A stretch of 64,000 nt of DNA, taken from assembly GCA_024195585.1 (NCBI GenBank), contig SWBL01000252.1:1-64000 (forward strand), written 5' to 3'. Source of the DNA: Aureobasidium sp. EXF-3400 (taxonomy: Eukaryota; Ascomycota; Dothideomycetes; Dothideales; Saccotheciaceae). The notes beneath the pieces were generated by a model that worked only from the letters and a program-made list of their open reading frames with translations, did not search any database and had not been told where the DNA came from. A program made the translations under genes and the position numbers. This document shows, piece by piece, positions 55,380 through 64,000 of the stretch (position 1 is the first letter of the stretch; every line of letters starts with the position of its first letter).

Positions 55380-55949
55380 ATGGAGCAGCAGCAGAACATT
55401 GTCGAAGATGTCATGGGCATAGCAGATAGAAGGAAGGGCTGTTGGCGCATGCAAGACTGCGGTAGCTGCCTCAAAAGCAAGTATGGTTGTGGTTGGTGTC
55501 CAAGTGTAAGTCATCTTTTTATGCGATTGATCTTGTATCTTGTTTTTTCAGCTTTCAACTCTCTGTACCAAGTCCATTCCCAAATCTCCACGACCCGACT
55601 CTAACACAATCTCACCTTCTAGAGTTCCACCTGCGTGCCTACAACAGGAAACCTCCTCTCACCCATCAACCACCCAGTTTGTCCTCTAGCCTCCGAGCGC
55701 TACGAATTGCGTACTGCAGCACTTGGATGCAAGTGCAGTACATACACCTTACTCAGCATTATCATCACGGTATTCTGTACCATTGGAGCATTGATATTGA
55801 TATCGCTTGTGCTGTGGCTACTTAAGTGGTGGGGCAGAACGATGAGATCGGGAGGTTGGGAGATTGTGGTCGAGGAGGATGGAAGAGTGAGAGAGGGAAC
55901 CTGGAGGAGAGGGTCGTGGTGGCCGAGGTGGATGGTTGCGAGGAGGTGA
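55380..55949 (+). CDS. PSI-domain single-pass membrane protein
   Basis: Two exons (55380-55505, 55623-55949; intron 117 bp) give 150 residues. The Cys pattern CWRMQDCGSCLKSKYGCGWC, then SSTCVP and VCPLASERYELR, is the plexin-semaphorin-integrin (PSI) knot as found in short fungal membrane proteins. A membrane segment (LLSIIITVFCTIGALILIS, LVLWLLKWW) and a basic, Arg/Trp-rich cytosolic tail follow. There is no N-terminal signal peptide, so the PSI knot would be translocated by the membrane segment acting as a reverse anchor. The acceptor is the AG nearest the conserved SSSTC. The PSI fold is known as an extracellular adaptor module; the function in fungi is unknown. The donor matches the consensus, but the intron is twice the usual length. 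Confidence 0.78.
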
Positions 55950-56083
55950 TGGTGGAGTCGAAGGTATCGCTTTATGCGCTTGGATGGCATTCAACTTTGT
56001 GGATAGTCCGATGAAAGCTCATGCTGTAATGGTTTACGTAGAAGTCATACATAAATAGTCCCATTGGTTTGCCTTCATAATGT

Positions 56084-58007
56084 CTACAATCTAGCCTTTA
56101 TCTCTACGCCTTGGTCCGCATCCCTCTTTGCCCACTCACGCAGCACAACTCTTTGGATCTTTCCACTCGGACTCTTGGGAACCTCATCGATGAACTTGAC
56201 GCCTCCAGTAAGCCTCTTGTGCTTTGCAACCTTTGTCGCAATCCACTCAACCACATCCTTTTCGGTGACCTTGCCTTTGGCCGTTGCTTTTAGCACCACA
56301 TATGCTCTCGGACGATCTTCATGGTCTTTGTTCAGAGCGCAGACAGCAGCATCGGCAATGTCGTCGTTCTCGAGCAATACTGCTTCGAGCTCCGCAGGGG
56401 CGACTTGGAAGCCATTGACTTTGAAGATTTCTTTGGCACGATCGACGATCCAGAACCAACCCTTTTCGTCGTAGATGGCTACGTCGCCGGTTTTCAAGAA
56501 GCCTTCACTGTCGAAGGATGCCTTTGTGGCGCTCTCGTTTCTCCAATAGCCCAGGTGTGTGATCTGTGAAGGCAAAGTTAGTAAAGATCACAGAAATACT
56601 GTGCTCGCATGTACTTACATTAGGACCACGCACAAAGATCTCTCCGCGCTGGCCTGGTTTGGTGACTTCGTTTCCGCTCTCGTCGATGAGTTTGATCTCC
56701 GAGTTGGGATCAACTTGGCCGACACTTCCGCTTCGATCATCCATTCCGCCGGGAACGTGCAAGCACGAACAGGTGACTTCCGTCATACCCCAAGTTTGTA
56801 CGACTTTGAGATTGAATTTGGTGCTGACTTCGTTCTGTAGTTCCTTACTGAGCGGCGCAGCACCGCAAAGAATGTTGACTAGTGATGACAGATCATATTT
56901 TTTGGTCTCTGGTCTCTTCGCCAGCATGACAAGAACCGGAGGTGCTGTCTGAATGTGCGTGATCCGGTGACGTTGGATGTGCGATAGGAAAGGTTCGAAG
57001 TTGAAGGCCCTCATGTAGAAGCAGGGTGTTTGTGTGACCGCGGCAGCAGTGATTGACCATAGCTGCCCATAGGCGTGGTATCTGTTCTCAGTATCAGCAT
57101 CATCACTGCAGCATTGTAGTACTGATGACAACTCACAATGGCAAGAATCCTAGAAATCTTTCTGGTGGTTTCTGACCTGCGGGATAGGACTGCGACAGTT
57201 CTCTCATGTATAGAGATTGGCAGACGTTGGCGATGATGTTCTGATGAGCAACCTTGACACCCTTAGGCAGACCAGTAGTCCTGTAAAATGTCAGTCTGCG
57301 CTTGATTATCACGATATAAAGTGTTGGCATGATCTCCGCATATGCATGCATTCCACCACGGTCTTGCTAGATAGAGGAACCGTCCAATCATTCAATCAAC
57401 GAGAAACCAAAGAAACATTTTCTTACCCTGATGAATAGTTCAACACAGCTGTATTGGCGCCTGATTCTTCGGCTGACATTCGGTGCCACTGCCAGCTCTC
57501 TGCGGCCTTTTGTGAGGGAAGGAAGGCGCTCCAATCTCTGATGCCCTTCTGCGGTTTGCAGGGTTCATCCAAGAATAGGTATATCTTGTCACGAGGGAAT
57601 TGAACTTGGTCCGCAGCCTTCAGAAGGTTGTCCAGTAGACTCGGATCGACCAGGATCAGCTTGGCACCCGTATTGGTGATCTGGTAGGCTATCTCTTTGA
57701 CGGTGTAGGCTGGATTAGTACCACTGAACACACGTCCAGATCCGGCAACACCGAGATAAGCGACTGGACAGAATATATGGTTGGTGGAAAACATCATGAC
57801 CACTTCATTCTTGTCGATTTGGAGATTGTCGAGTCCCATGCCGAGTCTTTTGATCCAACTCAAGGCCTGTTTAGGCGACAGCGACCTTGTAGTGTCGTCG
57901 GCATCGATCCATATTGGCTGGTCATAGGGTTCCTTTCCTTCAGGATAGACATAAGAGAGTATGTCGGTGGCTGGAATCTCAATGCGGTAGGGTGACTGCT
58001 GGGGCAT
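56084..58007 (-). CDS. 4-coumarate-CoA ligase-like acyl-CoA synthetase, peroxisomal signal
   Basis: Four exons (58007-57427, 57280-57137, 57081-56619, 56563-56084) give 555 residues. It activates a carboxylic acid with ATP to an acyl-AMP and then to a CoA ester. The AMP-binding P-loop SSGTTGLPKG is split by the 146-bp first intron. Other family motifs are FLGFLPLYHAYG, ILCGAAPL, QTWGMTEV, GEIFVRGPN, TGDVAIYDEKGWFWIVDRAKE, IFKVNGFQVAPAELE and the catalytic Lys in PKSPSGKIQR. The C-terminus ARL fits the type 1 peroxisomal signal. The 4CL-like group in fungi includes enzymes for aromatic and medium or branched fatty acids; the substrate cannot be assigned. No polyketide or peptide synthetase is nearby. 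Confidence 0.92.
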
Positions 58008-58902
58008 CGTGTCGGTGTTGGCGGTGCAGCTGGAACATAGTCCACTCTGCGGCGACTGCCATTTTGTGTATCACTATACAGTGAGGGGTACAGCTCATCG
58101 ATGACCGAGGAAGACGACTTTGACTTTGAGGGTTAAGATCCCCACGCGGCTGACGTTCCCGGACATGCGGGGACAAGCAAGAGCCGCAACACTGAACCGA
58201 GTTTTCGGAAGAGGCTCTTTACTCAACTTCCATATGCAGCATCATGTGCTACAACATTCGATACTTCGTCACGATGGATCCCTCCATGTCGGGACGCCAT
58301 CATGAAAGGGCCCGCGAGCGACAGGGCTACGTGATAGTCGCGTGTCAGACGGGTGAGCGACCAGCTAGCTCATATACCAACAAGAGCCGAGAAGATCCCC
58401 TGCTCTGAGGCAAGTAGTGTTTGGTGCTTGTATTGACAACATGTATCAGGACACGATTGCGAAGACGAAAGATTATTCTCAACGATTTTTATTCTTTGCT
58501 CTCCCACACATGATGGAAACACCTAGGCTAACAAGCCATCTTGGTGAAACGCAGCTCCGACAGTAGCGTTGGCTCTATCTCGCCTAAATCCGTCCGTCCA
58601 CTCACATACAACACCAAAAGAGGTCGACATCATTTTTTTCTGGCCGAAACGTAGAACTAGTTTGATACGTAGCATTCCAAACTTGGACACGACCCAACCT
58701 CATGCTTTAGGCCTTCCTTCAAAAAGCAAGCACGCGACGCGTGCCTCGAGGAATTCAAGCCTCAGCTTCCTTCACTTCTCCCTTTCCTATGCTCGCCACT
58801 TTGTAGAACAGGGTGGTACCTTTTGAAAAACAATGACATGTCCTGGATGATATTTTTCTTACTATATTCTCAATAATCTCAATACCCTCCACAAGTGTCG
58901 GT
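58008..58902. other. divergent promoter region
   Basis: 895 bp between the CoA ligase (minus) and the four-TM protein (plus); only short ORFs. Confidence 0.5.
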
Positions 58903-60663
58903 ATGGAGACATCAACATTACACAAACCCAAGCAACACTCTTTTACGAACCTACTTATTACGATCTCTCTTCAGCTTCTACTCTGGTCCAGTCTGTTTCC
59001 TCTCTCAGTCCAAATCTCTCTCTTCGCCCTTTCCGAGGTTGACAAATCCCTGTTTTTGACCGATGTTATCTGCATCGCAGCAGTAAGTAACCCAAGCGTG
59101 GGTATGTAGACGCACGAGGCACATACTAACATTATGTATAGGCTGGAACATCACTTCTTGTTATCTCTATACATACCCTCATTATACGTCTCCAGGAGAG
59201 CGTCTTCAGCAAATGGGCCAAGGTAGTCGCAACATTCTGCAAAGTCATAATTCTCTTTGTGTCATGTACAGCAGTGCTGTTGTGGATAACGACATTTGGA
59301 CTGGGAATCATTTTCACTCTCTCGAGGCAGCCAACATGTCGACCAGCAAACTTCGACACTCATGACTTATGGAGGAAGGGTCGAGTCTGTTATGTTCAAA
59401 GGGCGGCTTTGGTGGTCAGCATGCTGGCATTGTAGGTGATTGCTTGTATCATGTGTTTGTGCGTGTCACTGACCTGCTTCGAACAGTATTGTTTCCTTCG
59501 TCTTATGTTTCACGTATAATGTTTCGCGTGATCCCTTTGCAGTAGGTCTGCTTGGATCAAGGCAGGCCAATGTCTGCTTATCGCCATCAGATCTTGAGAG
59601 AAGAACTCCACAGATGGTTACCCGTCATTCGACTCTCTCTTTCAAATGTCGTTCAATGCTATCACCAATTATCGCCTCGTCACCACTGCAGATATCGTCG
59701 CCTTTACGAGCGACAGCGAATGCCAATGACGAGAAGTTTAATGGCCTTGGTATCTCATCGCCTCGTCCGTCAATTGAGAGATCACCTCTACTGGCCAAAA
59801 CTCCGAGCCTTTCACGTTCGATCGCCTCGACCGATAGTGTAGAGAGCTCGAATCAGCCTTCAACGGCATACATACAGTCGTCCCGGACATATCATCCCTC
59901 GCGGGTTCCCACAGCATATGTACCCTCGCCTCATGGGACACATCTGTATTCGCCCAAACATCTGCCAAAAGCAATTGTGTCTGCCATGTCCGATGAAGCA
60001 TCAAAGCCGCCAGCAGCAGCAGCTTTGCGTGCAACACAACGAGCACCTTCAGTGCCACACCATGCTCCTGTTATTGCAAAGCGAGTTCCTCCCGTCGTGC
60101 CACAACGAACTCCCTCTGTATCGCAATACATTCCTATTGAGCTCCAACGGGCTCCTTCTACATCGCGACACATTCCTCACGTACCGCAACGAGCTCCCAC
60201 TTTGCCACAAATAGCACCCACTGCACTCCAGCGACCTCCCGCTGCCGAAATTACACCCATACAGACGGCAAGCTTATACACATCGCGGCGTGTATCTTCA
60301 ACGTTCCTTACACCTACCTCCCACATGGGCCCTCCTCTAATAACCAAAGCCGCCTCTCCCGAAAGAGAACTCGACACCTTCCCAACCTCTCCACCAGTAC
60401 ACATGCCCTTAACCCGACCTACAAATCTTTATCAGTCAAGACGGGCACCGACACCATACAACCATGCAGCACAAGGCACTGGCCCATCCGGCCCGAGAAG
60501 ACTGCCTGTTGCGTATACACCGTCGAATCAGTCGCGTGTGCCTTCGTCGATGTTGGCGCCTCCGCCTTCAATCAGACAACTCAATTCTGCTCGTAACAGG
60601 GGCGTCAGTTTTGCTTCCAATACAAGCAGTGTGTACAGTCGACATGTGACCGATCCGAAGTAA
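58903..60663 (+). CDS. four-TM membrane protein with proline-rich cytosolic tail
   Basis: Three exons (58903-59082, 59142-59431, 59487-60663; introns 59 and 55 bp), 548 residues. Four hydrophobic segments lie in the first 180 residues: LLITISLQLLLWSSLFPLSV; DVICIAAAGTSLLVISIHTL; VIILFVSCTAVLLWITTFGL; LVVSMLALIVSFVLCF. The arrangement resembles MARVEL-type or fungal membrane-associating proteins, but no signature is certain. The remaining 370 residues are disordered, Ser/Pro/Arg-rich, with irregular repeats of an xQRAPS unit at about residues 310-380 and further RxPxxY motifs (SRRAPTPYN, PRRLPVAYT). Proline-rich PxxP segments could bind SH3 domains. I do not recognise an orthologue. Confidence 0.7.
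60020..60245 (+). repeat. degenerate coding repeats (QRAPS unit)
   Basis: Units of roughly 12-18 codons containing QRAPS, KRVPP, QRTPS, QRAPT or QRPPA recur six times or so in the tail of the four-TM protein. Confidence 0.6.
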
Positions 60664-61139
60664 TCTGGAGGTTACAAAGAGCACAGTACCATCGAACGAT
60701 CAAGGGGATGTCAGCCATGTCTTTCTTTTTACTATACACAACACGACACATATATCTCTTGTATAGACAATCCACCATAAACTCTATTTCTACTACATCC
60801 TTGTGTCTGTTCACGTTCACAAAAATCAAGATGTTGTTGAAAGTCTGATAGTGTTTGAGGATTTCAGTCCTCTAGTCCAAGATAGGTAGGGAATATGTCG
60901 CGTGACCGTCGTGCCTCCCGTGCTATCACGTTGACGGATCTTTGTGCAGGGTGGGAGCACTTTGATGATAACATCAATCCACATGAAACAAGAAGTTACT
61001 ACCCATGAGACTTGGATGCATTTGCTTGTTTCAGTCCCCTTTTGTTCTATACACATATTTTACAGATTCCAAAAAAAACATCGTAGCCCATTTTTCCTTT
61101 CGGTCCCGTCTTACATGCCAATCAAAGCCCCAACATACA
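60664..61139. other. convergent 3' flanks
   Basis: Between the four-TM protein (plus) and the PQ-loop transporter (minus); no gene recognised. Confidence 0.5.
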
Positions 61140-62323
61140 CTATTGTACAGATCTTCCTCTGTTCTCCTCTTCGACATCATCTTCAAAACTTTGCTCATCG
61201 TCATCCTGGCTTCTGTAGATGAAGAATTGCGCAAAGACACCAAAGTCCAAGAATAGCGTACCCAGACTGCCGAGCAGCCAGCTCAGGTTAACCAAGATAT
61301 ATCTGCCGTAAATGGCACTAGCCTCTCCAGGTCTGCATTTCTGGCCATGCTTGCCGTGGTGACAGATGGGGTTGAAGGCGAAGATGCTGAGCACATAGGT
61401 CAAGTTTCCAATGCAGGCGAAGAGGAAGAAAAGAGCATTGAGACCTTCGGTGCTCTTGCGGCGGTAGTTGAGAAGCAATTGAGGCACGCGACTGCCGAGG
61501 TAGAGGGCAGCGCACAGGTAGCCGAATACTTGGCCGACAATGTTGAAGTGCAGGCTGTCATTCTGCTGTTCTTCAGTCTCGTTGCCGCCGTTGGATGGGC
61601 TGAGGTAATAGCCAGCAATACCGGCTGCCACGACGAGAACAATGCAAGTCAGATTGAAGAGCAGTTTCTGCATAATGGAGCGCTTGGCGGTTCTAGGCCT
61701 TTGCACCTTGGGGGTCGGGTGCATGGGGTTTGCAGGCGACATGTGGACACCATCGTTCACAAAGCGCTCGCCGAAAGATGATGCTGAGCGTGTGCGAGGA
61801 AGATCGTTGGTACCGTTACCGTTGGCGGACAAAAGAGCAGAGCGCTCATTTGGGGTCTCTTCCTCAACGTCCGAAGGCTTGACGGGCTTGGGATCTCTAA
61901 AGTGGAATCCGCGGTAGTAAAAACATTGAGCCAGCAAGACAATATCCGCAAATGTGTAGTAGATGGCCAAGATGATCTGAAGGATTTCATGAGCCTTGTG
62001 TACATCTACACGCAATTTTTCTGGTCAAAAACTCACCATTGTAGGAAGGACTCTTTGCATGACTGCACCGATGATATTGGCGAAATCTCCAAGAAGCCAT
62101 ATAATGACAAACTCTATACTCAGACCCTCGGCGCTGCTGCGTCTGAAGTTTTCGATGATCTGAGGCGAGAAGACGACCACCCAGCAGGCTATGATTGAGT
62201 CAGTACTTGTTCCAATGAAGAGACGAATTGTCATAGTTAGCAACACTCACCAATTGAGATGGAACCCATAATGCCGCTGATGGCCTCGATATCGAGGTTG
62301 TACCCTGCCGACGGCGGGAACAT
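61140..62323 (-). CDS. PQ-loop vacuolar/lysosomal amino-acid transporter (Ypq/PQLC2 type)
   Basis: Three exons (62323-62251, 62188-62037, 61976-61140; introns 62 and 60 bp), 353 residues. Seven membrane segments are predicted. PQ loop 1 is WVVVFSPQIIENFRRSSAEG and PQ loop 2 is GSRVPQLLLNYRRKSTEG, each with the Pro-Gln pair; between them lies a hydrophilic linker of about 80 residues with a SALLSANGNG stretch. A later block (GNLTYVLSIFAFNP, YILVNLSWLLGSLGTLFLDF) is conserved in the Ypq1-3/PQLC2 family, which exports cationic amino acids from vacuole or lysosome. The C-terminal tail is strongly acidic. Substrate preference (Lys/Arg/His) is inferred from the family. Confidence 0.92.
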
Positions 62324-62887
62324 GGCTGCGGCGATGTTCTAGATGCTCAGATTGAATTGAAAGGAGAAAGCCAGCAAAGCGCAAACTTTACTGTTAACAA
62401 TGGGAAGTGGTGGTTTTTGGCGAGATATATAAAGTCCGAATGCTTGTGGTTGGTCATTGGGAATTCTCTTTTGTGGCTGGCCTGAGTCACAAAGATGACG
62501 CTGCCTGCACAACGTACATAACTGTTTATGCATGATTTCGATACTGCTTGAGCATGAAATCAACATCTGCCTTGTGCATGGTCAAAGATGGAAGATCCGC
62601 GTTCAGGTGCTGTATCCCCATGTGGAAGTTGCTATACATTAAACAAGGTAGAATGTGGCATGAAATCGCAAGGCAGGTGTCATGAGACGAAGCAGCATTA
62701 TTCATCCTTTTGTGTCCATTTTTTCTCCACTCCGCATTTTTTCCAAAAGTTTCACCTTGATATTCATTCTCGACATCCCATTGTATACAATACAAGCAAC
62801 TTCTTGCGATAACATCTCCTTACCACCTCGCAAGCTCTCGTACTCAATCGCATAATCTACATCATCCTTTGAACAGATCAGTACAAC
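62324..62887. other. divergent promoter region, PQ-loop transporter / YAR1
   Basis: 564 bp with short ORFs only. The part before 62888 is C/T-rich, as in housekeeping leaders. Confidence 0.5.
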
Positions 62888-63523
62888 ATGGCATCCGGAA
62901 AAGCAACCAGAGTTCAGCTCAGCGACGACGAGGTCGACGACATCCTCTACCTGGCCCGCACAAATGAGAGCGCCGAACTTCAGCAATACCTTGGCCAGTT
63001 GTCACAACAACACAGCTGCAGCATTGCTGCTCTGCTCGAGAGCAGTGTCGACGAAGACAATGGCAACACACCTTTCCACTACTGCGCTGCAAACGGCTAC
63101 GCTGGTACGCATCCACTTGTCTCAGAAGGTAGAAAAAGAGGGCCTTACTAAGTGTACATTCCAGACCTTCTCAAAACACTTTCATCACAACTCGAGCCCT
63201 CGACGAAAACCGAAGTCCTGAGCCGCAAGAACGAGGCTGGCAACACAGCACTGCACTGGGCATCCGTAAATGGTCATGTTGAGGCCGTCAAGGCCCTCAT
63301 CGACAGTGGTGTAGACGTCTGGGTCAAGAACGCTGCTGGACACCTTCCGGTCTTCGAGGCCGAACGCGCAGAGAAGGATGAGGTCGTCGCAACATTGTTG
63401 ATTGCTGGTGGAAAGGAAGATGAGGAAAAGTCAAGAGCACAAGAGGGTGAGGCCACCGAGGAAGACAAGGCCGATGTCGAGGGTGTGACAAGCCAGATGG
63501 GCGAGTCAAGCCTGGAGAAGTGA
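62888..63523 (+). CDS. YAR1: ankyrin-repeat protein Yar1
   Basis: Two exons (62888-63104, 63165-63523; intron 60 bp), 191 residues. Two ankyrin repeats are visible: DEDNGNTPFHYCAANGYAD across the splice site and NEAGNTALHWASVNGHVEAV, followed by KALIDSGVDVWVKNAAGHLPVFEA. The N-terminal helix (SDDEVDDILYLARTNESAELQQYL) and the acidic C-terminal tail are as in yeast Yar1 (200 aa), the dedicated chaperone of ribosomal protein uS3 in 40S assembly. With BMS1 in the same window this adds a second small-subunit biogenesis factor; no regulatory link is visible. Confidence 0.92.
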
Positions 63524-64000
63524 ACGGCCCCTTGCGCTCGATGAAAGCATGTCAAGATGCATTCGTTAAAAGCAGTCCTCTCATGCTGCTCCACAGAAGC
63601 ATGTTGCAGGCTGTCGATACCAGCACTCCTCCCACATACTCTGCCATCGAACAGTGCCGCCGGGATCATCTGGAAAGGATGGTGTCGAAGCACATATGCC
63701 TGTTGATCGGCAGAGATCCAGAAGCCTTGCAGATGTAAAGTGTCTCCCGCCGAAGACTGACCTCTCCTGGCTACAAGGGAGCCGCGGCTTGAGATGTACA
63801 TAGGTGCTAACACAAAATACCCAAATTATCCATAACACTAGTCACACAAGCCTTACTCTCATGTTATACTCTCACAATTCAGGCTATATCTACCACAAAG
63901 TATCCGCATGCACAACATGCAGAAGTTCATTTTTGCTCTTGTCGGTTTGTTCGAAATTTCACAGTCCAGGATGAGCATGTCTATTCTTCTTGGACCTTGT
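63524..64000. other. window end, no gene recognised
   Basis: 3' flank of YAR1. An ATG at 63908 opens a frame (MHNMQKFIFALVGLF) that is still open at the window end. It could be the start of a secreted protein or chance; the window is too short to tell. Confidence 0.4.

Noticed and set aside
63908..64000. Hydrophobic N-terminus-like frame running off the window end
   Set aside because: Only 31 codons are visible, too few to call a gene.

Overview
The window is nuclear DNA from a filamentous ascomycete (Pezizomycotina). Nearly every gene can be assembled from exons separated by 45-90 bp GT-AG introns with CTRAC-like branch sites, and the products are fungal versions of conserved eukaryotic proteins. 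The mix of F-box paralogues, a DUF1996 secreted protein, a DUF3632 protein, a fungal PSI-domain membrane protein and a degenerate bromodomain protein suggests Dothideomycetes. That class is an inference, and no species can be named from the sequence alone. All splice models were read by eye; where exons are given, the phases and total lengths were checked to be multiples of three.

Layout. 1-960: poly-G edge and degenerate tandem repeats. 1-10 kb, mostly minus strand: Myb-like nuclear protein, F-box protein, maltose-type sugar transporter, a first mitochondrial dehydrogenase kinase and a PBI2-like inhibitor. 10.7-14.2 kb: BMS1 (plus). 15.7-25 kb: GPI-anchored wall protein, a second dehydrogenase kinase, a SET/NAP histone chaperone, an F-box protein and GTP cyclohydrolase I. 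25-29 kb: CTK1 kinase and SPC3. 29-35 kb, an accessory-looking stretch: a 5'-truncated MFS remnant, an odd intron-bearing tRNA-like gene, a DUF3632 protein and a DUF1996 secreted protein. 36-44 kb: cytochrome P450, two mitochondrial genes head to head (small protein and MRPL1), and a bromodomain-like gene broken by an in-frame TAG. 44-50 kb, dense housekeeping with divergent pairs: COG2/NPY1 and PRP9/FAL1. 51-55 kb: two tandem F-box paralogues. 55-64 kb: PSI-domain protein, peroxisomal CoA ligase, four-TM proline-rich protein, PQ-loop vacuolar transporter and YAR1.

Functional themes. Ribosome biogenesis and mitochondrial translation (BMS1, YAR1, MRPL1), mRNA processing (PRP9, FAL1, CTK1), mitochondrial carbon control (two PDK/BCKDK-type kinases about 8 kb apart), the secretory pathway (SPC3, COG2), peroxisomal enzymes (a CoA ligase ending ARL, NPY1 ending AKM) and ubiquitin-ligase adaptors (four F-box genes). 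I see no secondary-metabolite cluster, CRISPR array or complete transposon. The most unusual items are the tRNA-like gene at 30101-30231, the interrupted bromodomain/coiled-coil gene at 41757-43504, the coding micro-exons (3, 15 and 15 nt) that begin three genes, and the close pair of dehydrogenase kinases.
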